Part shown: piece after piece, positions 8,233 to 18,161 of the stretch
How the letters are laid out: every line of letters begins with the position of its first letter
How positions within the stretch are numbered: the stretch's first letter is position 1
NCBI RefSeq assembly: GCF_900111035.1
Contig: NZ_FOFU01000004.1
Coordinates: 186,001-250,000, forward strand
Direction of reading: 5' to 3'
Source of the DNA: Treponema bryantii
GTDB lineage: Bacteria > Spirochaetota > Spirochaetia > Treponematales > Treponemataceae
DNA: 64,000 bases
Notes under the pieces: model-generated
Databases searched by the model: none
Seen by the model: only the letters and a program-made list of their open reading frames with translations
What the model was told of the DNA's origin: nothing
Translations under genes and position numbers: made by a program

Positions 8233-10338
8233 ATGAAACGGTCTGTTTTAGCAGTTTTTATCATTCTGATAACAGTATTCACCTTCTCTGCCTGCAGCAG
8301 TAATAACAAAACTGCACGATACGACGTTTCCAATTTTGTATCATATCTTGAAACACCTCCAGAATATGAACTTGGAGATGTATTACCACTCACCTTTGAT
8401 TTTAAACCTCTCAGCAAAAAAAATATGAGCAACCTTATCAAGGTTCTTGAAAATAAAGATAATTATATCTGGCTGAAAATACAATTTGTTCTTCCGGAAG
8501 ACCTCAGATACCGTGATCTTGGACTTTACATCGGCTATATTCGTGGTGCAGATCTTCTTTTCTTAAATAATATAAGCATAAGACAATACGGAGAATTTCC
8601 TCCGGCTGCAAACAGTGCAGGCTTTACCGGCCAGTACTTTATGTTCTCTAAATCAAATCTTGATCAGGTTGGAATAAATACAGTTCTCATAAAAGTATGG
8701 CCAGATGCCTTCGGAAGTGTTGCAACAAAAATGTATCTCGGTGAACGGCCAGACATTTATACTGCAAGCGAAAGAATCAATTTCTTTAATGCAAAGATTA
8801 TCCTTTCTTTTGCCGCTATTATGCTCGTAATCTTCTTTATCTATATTTTCCTTTATGTAGTAATGAAAAATTATGAAAATCGTAATGTATATCTGTTCTT
8901 CGCACTATTAAATCTAAATACCATTCTATTCCTCCTTCCTTTCTTCCTTTCAGAGATTTTATGGGCAAAACCGACATGGCTTTCTTATACATGGGTAATT
9001 CGCCTTTTCCTTTATGGAGGTTCTGCTACAACAATATATTTTGCAAATTCATTTATCATTGCATACTTAAAGGAAAAAAATCCTCCTGCTATTATCATTG
9101 CAAGACTTATTATATATATTATTCCCTTAATCTGGGGTTTTACCCGTACTTCAACAAAAAGTCTTAATAATTTTATGCCTATCTTATATTTTTTTGCATC
9201 AATACAATTTGCCTTCAGTATCCCACGGCTTATCAAAGCCCTTATTGATAAAGAAAACAGAAAAGATGCCATTTTCTTATTTATAGGCTTTTCTCCTGTT
9301 ATTGCAGGCGTAATCATTGATTCAGTATTAAAATTTGGAAATCTTAGTCCTAACCTGCCATTCTTTACGATTTATGGCTGGCAGATTACTCTTTTCATCT
9401 TCCTTGGTTCGCTTCTGCTTCGTTTTGGCGCTATGTATATGCATAACACCGAACTGAATATTAAACTCGCAGACTTTACAAATCATCTTGAAGATGTTGT
9501 AGCTATACGAACAAAAGAACTTTCAGAAGCAAACTATGTACTTTCAAAGGGGCTTGAAACAGTTGCCCATGTTCAGAAAAACTTCCTGCCTTCTAAAAAC
9601 AGAGCATTCCGCGGCTGGGATTTAGCGATTTCCTATAATGCTGTTGATAATAATGTTTCCGGCGACCTTTATGATTATTACTTCTCAGACGGCATTCTTG
9701 ACGGAATGGGAATTTTTGATGTATCCGGTCATGGTATTCCAGCTGGCCTCATGACAATTCTTGCTAAAAGCATTATAAGCCAGCATTTTATTACTGGAAA
9801 AAATCAGGAAGAATCAATTTCAAACGTTCTTAAGGATATCAATAAATCATATATAAAAGAAAAAGTTGATGTTGAAAACTATATAACAGGTCTTCTTTTC
9901 CGCTTCAGTGAATTTAATAAAAAAGATGTCTGTAGTGTAGAATTTGCAAACGCTGGACATCCATATCCACTCTTGTACAGCGCTGTAGAAAATAAAGTTA
10001 TTGAATTAAAACCGGAAAACGAAAAGCAATACGGTATTCTTGGTGTTGAAGGTCTGGATGTTTCCTTTCCTCCTATAAGTTTCCGTGCATCACCAGATGA
10101 TATCATTATCTGCTATACAGATGGACTTACAGACTGCACTAACAGCAGCGGAAAGGACTTCACTAAAGAAAGAATCATCAAAACTCTTCAGGATTATCAC
10201 CATGAAAGTGCTATTATGATTATGAACCGCATAATGGACAAATTCTTTGATTTTATAGGACATGAAAAATATAAAGACGATATAACCCTTATAGTTCTTA
10301 AGCGTTCGAACTCTAAGGATTATATTGAAGAAATCTAA
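8233..10338 (+). CDS. Membrane-anchored PP2C/SpoIIE-type serine phosphatase with 7TM sensor
   Basis: Likely a signalling phosphatase acting on an anti-sigma or anti-anti-sigma system (RsbU type). The N terminus is a signal peptide ending FSAC (Cys21), a relaxed spirochaete lipobox, followed by an exported domain to about residue 185. Seven predicted membrane helices span about 187-400, an arrangement like 7TMR-DISM receptors. A short coiled linker precedes the SpoIIE/PP2C domain (about 445-695), with metal-site motifs SGDLYD (476-481), DVSGHG (496-501), AGHPYPLL and DDIIICYTDGLTD. No partner kinase is adjacent. A TATACT (8217-8222) lies ten bases before the ATG and there is no ribosome-binding site. 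It ends five bp before the convergent next gene. Confidence 0.88.
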   Translation: MKRSVLAVFIILITVFTFSACSSNNKTARYDVSNFVSYLETPPEYELGDVLPLTFDFKPLSKKNMSNLIKVLENKDNYIWLKIQFVLPEDLRYRDLGLYIGYIRGADLLFLNNISIRQYGEFPPAANSAGFTGQYFMFSKSNLDQVGINTVLIKVWPDAFGSVATKMYLGERPDIYTASERINFFNAKIILSFAAIMLVIFFIYIFLYVVMKNYENRNVYLFFALLNLNTILFLLPFFLSEILWAKPTWLSYTWVIRLFLYGGSATTIYFANSFIIAYLKEKNPPAIIIARLIIYIIPLIWGFTRTSTKSLNNFMPILYFFASIQFAFSIPRLIKALIDKENRKDAIFLFIGFSPVIAGVIIDSVLKFGNLSPNLPFFTIYGWQITLFIFLGSLLLRFGAMYMHNTELNIKLADFTNHLEDVVAIRTKELSEANYVLSKGLETVAHVQKNFLPSKNRAFRGWDLAISYNAVDNNVSGDLYDYYFSDGILDGMGIFDVSGHGIPAGLMTILAKSIISQHFITGKNQEESISNVLKDINKSYIKEKVDVENYITGLLFRFSEFNKKDVCSVEFANAGHPYPLLYSAVENKVIELKPENEKQYGILGVEGLDVSFPPISFRASPDDIIICYTDGLTDCTNSSGKDFTKERIIKTLQDYHHESAIMIMNRIMDKFFDFIGHEKYKDDITLIVLKRSNSKDYIEEI

Positions 10339-10343
10339 TATTC

Positions 10344-12176
10344 TTATTCGTTGCTTTCTTCTTCAGTTTCAGCAGGTGCTTCTGCTGTATTTTCAGTTTC
10401 TTCTGTATTTTCTACTACAGCAGGTTTAGTTTCAACTACAACTGCAGGAGCAGGTTTTGGAGCACGATATCCAAGACGAACCTTTTCAAATTCTGTTTTA
10501 TGACGTGATTTCAAGAGCAGAGTCTCAGAAGGCTTCTTATATACATATCCGGAAGAATTATAAGTTTCGAATCTAGGGTCAGTTCTGAATGCCATATCAT
10601 AAATATAAATACTGTAGAACTGAGGAATACCCTTCATGATAATGTAGTGAGTATCACCCTCTGGGAAGTCTATAGTAAGAATATCCTGATCTACACCATG
10701 TTCCAGTCTGATTGTCTTAGCACAAGTCCATGCCCAGATAATCTTTCCATTTGTATCATAAATCTTCTCAAAATGAGGATAGAAGGTATTATTATATGCA
10801 ACAATCGGATAAAGATTACTGAGAGTACGCAAATCGAATGAAGAACTTTCTGAAAGATAAGAATTAACAATTGCATAACCAGCCTTTTCAAGAGTTTCAG
10901 ACTCAGTGAGTCTACCATAGCGCAAAAGTGCAATACCGGTTTCAACAGCCTGATTTACAGAAAGGAAGGTATCATTTTCAGAAATAGTCAATATATTACC
11001 TTCAAACTTACATGCCTCTGTAATTTTTTTAATTGAAGGATCAAGAATAGGCTCAAGAATTGAAGCATAATCCGGTGAAAGACTCATAAGATCTACATAA
11101 ACCTGAATAATTCCAGAAATCTGAGCAATTGAAAGGTTATATGGATCAGCACCAGCTGCATTTGTAAGAAGTTTCTTTACATCAGTCTGATTTGGATTCA
11201 GATAAATGAAATCAGAAATCTTATGAACAGTAAATAAGTCAAAAGTTCCTCTGTCGGCACTTTCAGCAATTCGACGTTCATATTCTTTCATAACCTTTTC
11301 AAGGTTATTATTCATATCTTCAAGAGTATTGAAATATGGTGCAGAAAGATAAGTTCTCTGCTTACTCTTCTTTATACTTTCCGGAACATTTTCAATAGCA
11401 TTTGTGTATTTTCTTGATTCAGCCTGTGCTGCAACATAAGAAACTGCTACCTGCTCAGTAATATTTGATTCAACGTTATTTGTTTCAAAGGCATTGATAA
11501 GATCCCGCTTAAACTGCGAAACTGTCTTTGCATATTCAGAAAGACTTGCAATAGGATTATCAATAATATCATCAAAGGTAAATTTCTGATTAGCATCATA
11601 AATAGAATAAGTTGCAACAGAATTACGAGAGGTAAAATCAAAGTGTCCGGTATTTACAGCATGACCTGCAAGTTCCCACGCATTACGCTTTCCGCTAAGA
11701 ACAAGGCTGTCTTTTTCTGCCTTTACTATGCTCATATTCGATGAATAATTGTAAGGCATAGAAAAATCAGAAACTGAATCCGGCAAATCAGTAATAATAG
11801 CAAGAGAAGATGCTGGATCCTCAGAAGCCAGTTCAAACGTAACTTTTACGCCTTCTGTGAAGTTTAAAGTAATAGAGAGTGGTTCTTCCTGTTGAACATC
11901 TCGCAATTGAACGGCAGATTCAACGCCTTTCTTTGTGATAACAGCAGGATTCTGGTCATCAAAAAAGAAATTGATACCGTTATAGGAAAGTCTGGCCTTA
12001 TTTTTATAGGCTATTACACCTGACTGCTCATCAATAGCTTCAAGGGTAATCTGCAGGTTTCCGATTTTTTTAATAATATTGGAATCTGTTCTAAATTGCA
12101 GGACAAAAATGCCGATGATAATAACGATATCGACAATAAGCAGTCCTAATGCTTTTTTTAATATCCGAATGCTCAT
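10344..12176 (-). CDS. Treponeme-type membrane-anchored protein of unknown function
   Basis: I do not recognise a family. 610 residues: an N-terminal uncleaved-looking membrane helix (about 7-27), then a large soluble, presumably periplasmic region with mixed beta-strand and helix character, and a low-complexity acidic tail of Glu, Thr, Ala and Pro (last 40 residues). The C-terminal quarter contains an aromatic-rich stretch (FYSIYIYDMAF). It is transcribed divergently from the TPR lipoprotein gene and converges on the phosphatase gene. The neighbours suggest an envelope role, but nothing in the sequence gives a biochemical function. Confidence 0.8.
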   Translation of the reverse strand: MSIRILKKALGLLIVDIVIIIGIFVLQFRTDSNIIKKIGNLQITLEAIDEQSGVIAYKNKARLSYNGINFFFDDQNPAVITKKGVESAVQLRDVQQEEPLSITLNFTEGVKVTFELASEDPASSLAIITDLPDSVSDFSMPYNYSSNMSIVKAEKDSLVLSGKRNAWELAGHAVNTGHFDFTSRNSVATYSIYDANQKFTFDDIIDNPIASLSEYAKTVSQFKRDLINAFETNNVESNITEQVAVSYVAAQAESRKYTNAIENVPESIKKSKQRTYLSAPYFNTLEDMNNNLEKVMKEYERRIAESADRGTFDLFTVHKISDFIYLNPNQTDVKKLLTNAAGADPYNLSIAQISGIIQVYVDLMSLSPDYASILEPILDPSIKKITEACKFEGNILTISENDTFLSVNQAVETGIALLRYGRLTESETLEKAGYAIVNSYLSESSSFDLRTLSNLYPIVAYNNTFYPHFEKIYDTNGKIIWAWTCAKTIRLEHGVDQDILTIDFPEGDTHYIIMKGIPQFYSIYIYDMAFRTDPRFETYNSSGYVYKKPSETLLLKSRHKTEFEKVRLGYRAPKPAPAVVVETKPAVVENTEETENTAEAPAETEEESNE

Positions 12177-12185
12177 TGTATTAAT

Positions 12186-12214
12186 AGTTTAGCCAATGAT
12201 TCGGTTAATTTCAA
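12186..12214 (-). promoter_or_regulatory. Promoter of the 610-residue membrane protein gene
   Basis: Minus strand TTGAAA (12209-12214), 17-bp spacer, TAAACT (12186-12191), with the ATG nine bases after the -10. No ribosome-binding site. Confidence 0.5.
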
Positions 12215-12239
12215 CTATATACAAAGGAAAGTAAAAAGA

Positions 12240-13685
12240 ATGATCAAGAAAAATAATTCTAAGATTGTACTGATTCTTGCTGCAGGAGCCCTTTTAAGCT
12301 CTACTATCTTCATCACAGGTTGTGCTTCAAAACCAGCAGATGACACCACTCCAAAAACAGAAGTTTCTACTCCAGAACCTAAAAAAGAAACTAAAAAGAA
12401 GGAACCGGAAGATCCTCCAAACGTAAAGTTCGTAAAGCAGCTTAAAGCACTGCTTGCAAAAGGAGATACTAAAGGCGCAATAGCTCATTTTGATGAAATT
12501 CCTTCTTCTTTGAAGAACGATCTTGAACTAAAAAATCTTCTTGGTGCTCTTTATTTTTCAGACAGCCAGTATGAAAACGCAATTGCAATAGCAGAAGAAA
12601 TTCTTGCAGTTGAACCTGAAAACATGGATGCACTTGAACTGATTGCTATGTGTAACAGGGCAAAAGGTGATAAAAAGGCATATAAAGAATCAACAGACCG
12701 TATTCTTGCAGCAGATCCATATAATCCTTCTGTAAATATTCAGAAAGCAGAGGAATATGCTGTAAACAAAAAGTATAAAATGGCACGTGATTCATATAAA
12801 AAAGCACTTCGTGGAGATCCTGAGAATACAGACGCACTTTTCGGCTACGCTCAGATGTCTTACTACACAGATGATTTGAAATCAGCTAATGACAACTTCC
12901 AGAAAATCCTGGACAAGGATCCTGAAAATGCAGCTGCCCTCGCCTACATGGGCAAACTTGCTTATGATAATGAAAACTATCTTCGTGCCACAAAGTTCGT
13001 ACAGCAGGCCCTTAAATATGATCCTAACAACTACGATTACTGGATGGACTACGGTACATATCTCCGTTATCAGGGAAAATTCAAAGATGCGGCAAATGCA
13101 TGGAAAAAGGCCGTTGAACTTGATCCATCATACTTCCTTGCTTATGCATATCTTGCCGGAAATTATGATGATTTAGGCCAGTTTGACGAGGCTCTCGAGA
13201 ACTATCATAAGGTAATCGAAACAAATCCAAAGTATTTCTATGCATATGAATCTACAGCTATTCTCGAATTCCATGCTAAGAATTACGAAAATGCAATTAA
13301 ATACTTTACTAAAACTTATGAATACAGCCCAAGTTATGCCTATAGCCTTATGATTGCTGCCTGCTGGTACAAACTCAATAAGCCTCTCGAAGCAAAAAAG
13401 GTTCTTACTGCACAGCTTAAAAAACTGGACAACAAGACAACTGAATATGATCTCGTACGCTTCTATAACGATGCTTATAATAGAAATGCAGAATCAAATC
13501 TGATTCAAAAAATCACAAAAGAAACTAATAGCAATAACCGCGGTAAAATGCTATTCTACATGGGACTTTATTATGAATTGAACAAGGCGGAAGATCTCTC
13601 CAGAGAATATTACGCTAAAGTTACAAGTATGAAGGCTCCTATGTTCTTTGAATACAGGATTGCCGAATGGGGATTGATGCAATGA
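12240..13685 (+). CDS. TPR-repeat lipoprotein
   Basis: 481 residues. A signal peptide ends in ITGC (Cys28), a lipobox, so the mature protein should be lipid-anchored. A Pro/Lys/Glu linker (about 35-60) precedes about ten tetratricopeptide repeats to residue 430, with typical signatures such as YENAIAIAEEILAVEPEN, ALLGYAQ-like and FDEALENYHKVIETNPKY. TPRs mediate protein-protein contacts, so a scaffold or assembly role in the envelope is likely; the partner is not indicated. A ribosome-binding site (AAGGAAAG) precedes the ATG. The stop overlaps the start of the TraB-like gene (ATGA), so the two form an operon. Confidence 0.88.
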   Translation: MIKKNNSKIVLILAAGALLSSTIFITGCASKPADDTTPKTEVSTPEPKKETKKKEPEDPPNVKFVKQLKALLAKGDTKGAIAHFDEIPSSLKNDLELKNLLGALYFSDSQYENAIAIAEEILAVEPENMDALELIAMCNRAKGDKKAYKESTDRILAADPYNPSVNIQKAEEYAVNKKYKMARDSYKKALRGDPENTDALFGYAQMSYYTDDLKSANDNFQKILDKDPENAAALAYMGKLAYDNENYLRATKFVQQALKYDPNNYDYWMDYGTYLRYQGKFKDAANAWKKAVELDPSYFLAYAYLAGNYDDLGQFDEALENYHKVIETNPKYFYAYESTAILEFHAKNYENAIKYFTKTYEYSPSYAYSLMIAACWYKLNKPLEAKKVLTAQLKKLDNKTTEYDLVRFYNDAYNRNAESNLIQKITKETNSNNRGKMLFYMGLYYELNKAEDLSREYYAKVTSMKAPMFFEYRIAEWGLMQ

Positions 13686-14866
13686 GCCAGACTCAGATTC
13701 AACTGGACTTTAATGGCCGCAAGATAACACTTGTAGGTACAGCACACGTTTCTAAAGAAAGTGTTGAAGAAGTAACTGAAACTATTAAAAATATACAGCC
13801 AGACTGCGTAGCCGTAGAGCTTGATGAAAAACGTGCAGATTCTATTAAAAATCCGTCACGTTACAGTCAGCTGGACCTGGTAAAGGTTCTTAAAAAGAAG
13901 CAGGGATTCCTTCTGCTTGCAAATATCATGCTTTCTTCATATCAGCGCAGAATGGGTCTTAATGCCGGTGTAAAGCCAGGTGATGAGATGATTGCGGCAA
14001 TGAATGCAGCAGAAGAAAACAATATCCGCTGTACTCTTGTAGACCGCCCTATTCAGATTACCCTTAAACGAGCCTGGGGCAAAAACAGTTTCTGGGGAAA
14101 ATGCAAGCTTCTTGCAACTCTTATTTCAAGCGCATTCAGCAAAGAAGAAGTTGATCCAGAAGAAATTGAAAAGCTTAAGCAGCGTAATGAAATGGACTCT
14201 ATGATGGATGAACTTTCTGATTACATGCCTGTTATCAAGAAAGTTTTAATAGATGAAAGAGACCAGTATCTTGCTTCAAAAATCTGGGAATCAGAAGGTA
14301 ATAATATTGTTGCCGTTCTTGGAGCAGGTCACTTACCTGGAGTACAGGCATATCTTGAAAAACTCGGAGCCGGACAGGCTTCTTCAAATGTAGCTGAACT
14401 TGAAGTTCTTCCAAAGCCTGGTATTTTTGGTAAAATTCTTGCAGTGTTAATTCCAGCTTGTATTATCGGTTTGATTATTGCAGGCTTTGTATATGGTGGA
14501 GTTCATGCAGGAACACAGATTCTTTCTACCTGGTTCCTCTGGAATGCCATTCCGGCTGCAATTCTTACAGCAGTAGCCTTTGGACATCCGCTGGCAATTC
14601 TCGTTGGATTTGTTGGAGCTCCATTTACTTCCCTCTGTCCTTTTATAGGAATTGGTTTCTGTACAGCTATTGTTCAGGCAATTGTATGTAAACCAAAGGT
14701 TAGTGATATGGAAAACCTTCAGGAAGATGTATCTTCTCTTAAAGGCTTCTATAGGAACCGTATTTTAAGAACTCTTCTGGTGTTTATTCTTTCTTCTCTT
14801 GGAAGTACACTCGGAACATTCATCGGTGGAGCAGACATAATCGGAATTCTCCAGAATCTTAAGTAA
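13682..14866 (+). CDS. TraB/PrgY-like membrane protein
   Basis: 394 residues from the ATG that overlaps the previous stop; a start 15 bp upstream is possible but less economical. The N-terminal domain has the family's LVGTAHVSKES and the later GAGHLPGVQAYLE, both near putative metal or catalytic residues; VAVELDEKRAD is also typical. The C-terminal third has about four membrane helices (from about residue 255). TraB/PrgY proteins were named for shut-down of peptide pheromone activity in enterococci, and the TraB/GumN superfamily is thought to include metalloproteases; the substrate here is unknown. Coupling with a TPR lipoprotein suggests work on an envelope or exported peptide. Confidence 0.88.
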   Translation: MSQTQIQLDFNGRKITLVGTAHVSKESVEEVTETIKNIQPDCVAVELDEKRADSIKNPSRYSQLDLVKVLKKKQGFLLLANIMLSSYQRRMGLNAGVKPGDEMIAAMNAAEENNIRCTLVDRPIQITLKRAWGKNSFWGKCKLLATLISSAFSKEEVDPEEIEKLKQRNEMDSMMDELSDYMPVIKKVLIDERDQYLASKIWESEGNNIVAVLGAGHLPGVQAYLEKLGAGQASSNVAELEVLPKPGIFGKILAVLIPACIIGLIIAGFVYGGVHAGTQILSTWFLWNAIPAAILTAVAFGHPLAILVGFVGAPFTSLCPFIGIGFCTAIVQAIVCKPKVSDMENLQEDVSSLKGFYRNRILRTLLVFILSSLGSTLGTFIGGADIIGILQNLK

Positions 14867-14965
14867 AAATAAGAATCATTAAGAGTCTTCTTAGATTCAC
14901 CAGAAACCTGTTTCCTTTTTTTCAAATTTCCATTTTTATATATGTAGATACAACAGGAGATATTA

Positions 14966-16411
14966 ATGATTAAAAGGAAACTGCTGATTATTACAGTACT
15001 GTGCACTCTGGGCTTTAACATCGCTGCTGAAACAACATCAACAGCTTTGCCGGATACAACACAACTTTTACTTTCATATATTGAAAACGATTACGAACTA
15101 AAAAATCTTACTATTGCTGCGAAAAAGACACAGCTTTCTTATGATGCTACAAAAATCGACAAAGGTTTTGATTTTAGTCTTGCAAGTGGAAACATAACTG
15201 TAAAACTTTCAGAAGACGGAACTACAATATCTGCAAAACCTTCTGTAAAAGCAGAACTTCCACAGGCATCAAATCTTTCTGCATCAGTTCAGACAAATTT
15301 AAGCTATGCAACTGATGACACTTCAATTTCTGATACTTCAGTTTCACTTGGAGTAGACATTATTTCTTCTTCAACTCTTACAAATAAGATTTCCCTTTTA
15401 AAAGCAGAACGCTCAGTTGTTGAAGCAGAACGCAAACTTGGCAAGCGGGTTCTTTCAGCTGAAAAAGAATTCTATACTGAACTCAAAACCCTTCTCTCTT
15501 CTATTAACTCTATTATGAGTGCAAAAGAAGACCTTTACAGTGATACTCTCGAATTTGAAAAAATAAAGATTCAGGGGTATTCAAAAGCATCTTCTACTTA
15601 CAGAAAGGCAGAACTTAAAGTAATTACAGACGAGCACAATATTGAAAGCAGCCTGCATTCTTTTATCCATGACTTTATTGTCTTCTATAAAAAGTGTGGT
15701 TATGACATTCAGATAGATGATAACACAGACCTTATGACTCTGGTTCCATCTGATATTGAAGTAAGCACACCACTGAACATTCTTGATTTTGATAAGGAAA
15801 ACTACACTTCTATTGAAAGTGCAAAATGGACTTATAAGATTAACAGCATGGAGCGAAGCACAAATAAGAACTATTCGCTTTCTGCTACAGCCGGTTATAC
15901 CTTTGATAATTCAACAACTGATTCAGATTCAATTGATGCAGGACTTACAGGAAGCATCGGAGGACTTTCTCTTGGAGCCGGTGTAAGTATGCCTGTAGGT
16001 GGAACTTCAAACTACCCTGCCCTCAATTTTAGTATCAGTCTTAATCCTAATACATTCCGTAAAAATACAATTTCTAAAAAACAGGATTCCCTTACAGAGG
16101 AACAGGAACTGCTTGCAATAGAAACTGCAGAAATTGATTACGAAACCTTAATCGTAGAAACTCAGCAGAAGCTCGATTCACTTCTCTGGGAACAGAAAAC
16201 TGTACAAGAAAATCTTTTGATGTATGAAGATTTGGAAAGAGATCTTGCTGCAATGTATAAGCAGGGCTTTACAACCGAAAGCGATTACCTTTCAGCAAAA
16301 ACAAATCTTAATTCTTATATCGTAAAAAAAGTAATGAATCAGATTGATTTGATTATGTATAACGATGATGTTGTTATGAACTTTATTCCTGATAACGAGG
16401 TAACAAAATGA
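14966..16411 (+). CDS. TolC-like outer membrane efflux protein
   Basis: 481 residues with a Sec signal peptide (MIKRKLLIITVLCTLGF...). The mature protein alternates long amphipathic helices with beta-rich segments (a strand-rich region of about residues 285-345 with many Gly and Ser), as in outer membrane factor proteins, and contains two helical hairpin sections including ETQQKLDSLLWEQKTVQENL. It heads a four-gene operon with an adaptor and an ABC transporter, which is the best evidence for its role as the exit duct. The ATG follows CAGGAG with good spacing. The ATGA overlap with the adaptor gene implies coupled translation. Confidence 0.8.
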   Translation: MIKRKLLIITVLCTLGFNIAAETTSTALPDTTQLLLSYIENDYELKNLTIAAKKTQLSYDATKIDKGFDFSLASGNITVKLSEDGTTISAKPSVKAELPQASNLSASVQTNLSYATDDTSISDTSVSLGVDIISSSTLTNKISLLKAERSVVEAERKLGKRVLSAEKEFYTELKTLLSSINSIMSAKEDLYSDTLEFEKIKIQGYSKASSTYRKAELKVITDEHNIESSLHSFIHDFIVFYKKCGYDIQIDDNTDLMTLVPSDIEVSTPLNILDFDKENYTSIESAKWTYKINSMERSTNKNYSLSATAGYTFDNSTTDSDSIDAGLTGSIGGLSLGAGVSMPVGGTSNYPALNFSISLNPNTFRKNTISKKQDSLTEEQELLAIETAEIDYETLIVETQQKLDSLLWEQKTVQENLLMYEDLERDLAAMYKQGFTTESDYLSAKTNLNSYIVKKVMNQIDLIMYNDDVVMNFIPDNEVTK

Positions 16412-17466
16412 AAAAGAAAATTAAAATCATAATAATCTGCGCTGCCGTTCTGGTAGTAATTGGTATTGGGCTTGTTTTACTAAAAACTCTTTTAAGTTCT
16501 TCTGGAACTGAAAAGGTTTTCTATACAGCAAATGTTGAGACTTATGAAAATATAATCGAAATCTCAGGTACTGTTGCTGCAGCTCAGGAACAGACTCTTC
16601 AGGCTCGCAGTGCGGGTACTGTTACTGCGGTTTATGTAAAGGCCGGTGATAAAGTAAAGAAAGGCGATATCATCATTCAGCTGGATGATTCGGAGCAGCT
16701 TTACAACCTCGAAAAGCAGGAATACAACATGGCAACTAAGAAGTTGACCGCCTCGGCGCGTGAGTTGAGGCTACTGGAAACGGAGCGGAATTCGCTGCTG
16801 CAGAAAGTTGAAGACCGCAAGGTTACTGCAACCTTTGATGGAATTATTGCAGATCTCGATGTTGCAGTTGGAGATTCTCTCGAAGCTAAGGATGAAGTTG
16901 GAACTCTGGTAAACATCGACTATCTGACTGCTGAAGTTGAAGTAACTGAAACAGATGTTTCTAAGCTTGAAATCGGTCAGACTGTAAACTTTACTTTCCC
17001 AGCATACAGCAACGAAACTGTAAAAGGTTATGTAACAGGCTGGCCTGCAATTGGTACTGTGACATCTCGTGGCGCAACTGTTGTAAAAGTAAAACTTCGT
17101 ATAGATGATTATCCTGATGAAATTCTTCCAAACTTTTCTTTCACTGGAAAAATTGAAATCAGTCCAACAGAGCAATATGTTGTTGTTTCCCGCTATGCAA
17201 TAGGTTATGAAAACAAACAGCCATTTGTTGTACTTGCTAAAGGTGAACAGAAAAAATCTGTAAAAGTTCAGCCTTATGGTTCTGAATACGTAAAGGTTCT
17301 TGAAGGCCTTGAAGGTGGAGAAGTTTTGATTCAGCAGTCAAAACCACGTGCTTCCGGCATGAATAGAAACAGACCAGGGTCTTCAAGTGGTAACAGTAAG
17401 AATAAAAACAGTGGCGGCGGAATGCCTGGTGGCTTCCCAGGTGGTGGACCTGGCGGTCCGATGTAA
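16408..17466 (+). CDS. MacA-like periplasmic adaptor (HlyD family)
   Basis: 352 residues: one N-terminal membrane helix (about 7-27), barrel-sandwich lipoyl halves (GTVTAVYVKAGDKVKKGDIIIQLDD and VTATFDGIIADLDVAVGDSL), beta barrel, and a C-terminal Gly/Pro/Met-rich tail. It should link the MacB-like transporter to the TolC-like duct. The alpha-helical hairpin between the lipoyl halves is only about 40 residues, much shorter than in E. coli MacA. The hairpin stretch at 16738-16800 uses GC-rich codons (GCC, TCG, GCG, CTG, CGG) unlike the rest of the gene. Confidence 0.9.
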   Translation: MKKKIKIIIICAAVLVVIGIGLVLLKTLLSSSGTEKVFYTANVETYENIIEISGTVAAAQEQTLQARSAGTVTAVYVKAGDKVKKGDIIIQLDDSEQLYNLEKQEYNMATKKLTASARELRLLETERNSLLQKVEDRKVTATFDGIIADLDVAVGDSLEAKDEVGTLVNIDYLTAEVEVTETDVSKLEIGQTVNFTFPAYSNETVKGYVTGWPAIGTVTSRGATVVKVKLRIDDYPDEILPNFSFTGKIEISPTEQYVVVSRYAIGYENKQPFVVLAKGEQKKSVKVQPYGSEYVKVLEGLEGGEVLIQQSKPRASGMNRNRPGSSSGNSKNKNSGGGMPGGFPGGGPGGPM

Positions 17467-17480
17467 TCTGGAGGCTTATC

Positions 17481-18158
17481 ATGGAAACTGTAGTCAGCTT
17501 ACAGGACGTAGTTAAAACTTACGTCATGGGAGAAAACGAAGTTCATGCGCTCCGGGGAATCAGTTTTGATATTCATCAGGGAGAATTTGTTTCTATCATG
17601 GGACCTTCCGGTTCAGGAAAATCAACCTGCATGAATATGATTGGCTGTCTGGACCGCCCCACTTCGGGAATTGTAAAGATAAATGGCCGCGAGACTGCCC
17701 TTATGACAGAAAAGGAACTTGCAGTTCTGCGTAATAAAACGGTCGGATTTGTTTTCCAGCAGTATCATCTGATTTCTGCAATGAATATTCTTGAAAACGT
17801 TATGCTTCCTCTGAAATATCAGAAAGTTGACCGCGCCGTTCGTATTGAAAAAGCGAAGGCAGCTCTTGAGGCTGTCGGTCTTGGAGAACGCATTCATCAT
17901 AAACCTCATGAGCTTTCGGGTGGTCAGAAGCAGCGTGTTGCTATTGCCCGCGCCATGGTAACAGAGCCTAAGATTCTTCTGGCAGACGAACCGACTGGAG
18001 CTCTGGACACAGAAACTGGAAAACAGGTTATGGAAATGTTCCGCAAAATCAATAATGAGCAGAACACAACCATAATTATCGTAACCCACGACCCGAGAAT
18101 CGGTGAATCTACAGAACGCTGTATAAAAATTCTCGACGGTCAGATTGTAACGGAGTAA
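17481..18158 (+). CDS. MacB-type ABC transporter ATPase subunit
   Basis: 225 residues, a complete LolD/MacB-family nucleotide-binding domain: Walker A GPSGSGKST, Q-loop FVFQQYHL, signature LSGGQKQR, Walker B ILLADEPTGALD and switch His in IVTHD. It pairs with the separate permease that follows three bp downstream, so unlike E. coli MacB the ATPase and membrane parts are split. A strong GGAGG precedes the ATG. Substrate not evident; the family exports macrolides, peptides or lipoprotein-like molecules. Confidence 0.95.
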   Translation: METVVSLQDVVKTYVMGENEVHALRGISFDIHQGEFVSIMGPSGSGKSTCMNMIGCLDRPTSGIVKINGRETALMTEKELAVLRNKTVGFVFQQYHLISAMNILENVMLPLKYQKVDRAVRIEKAKAALEAVGLGERIHHKPHELSGGQKQRVAIARAMVTEPKILLADEPTGALDTETGKQVMEMFRKINNEQNTTIIIVTHDPRIGESTERCIKILDGQIVTE

Positions 18159-18161
18159 CAC

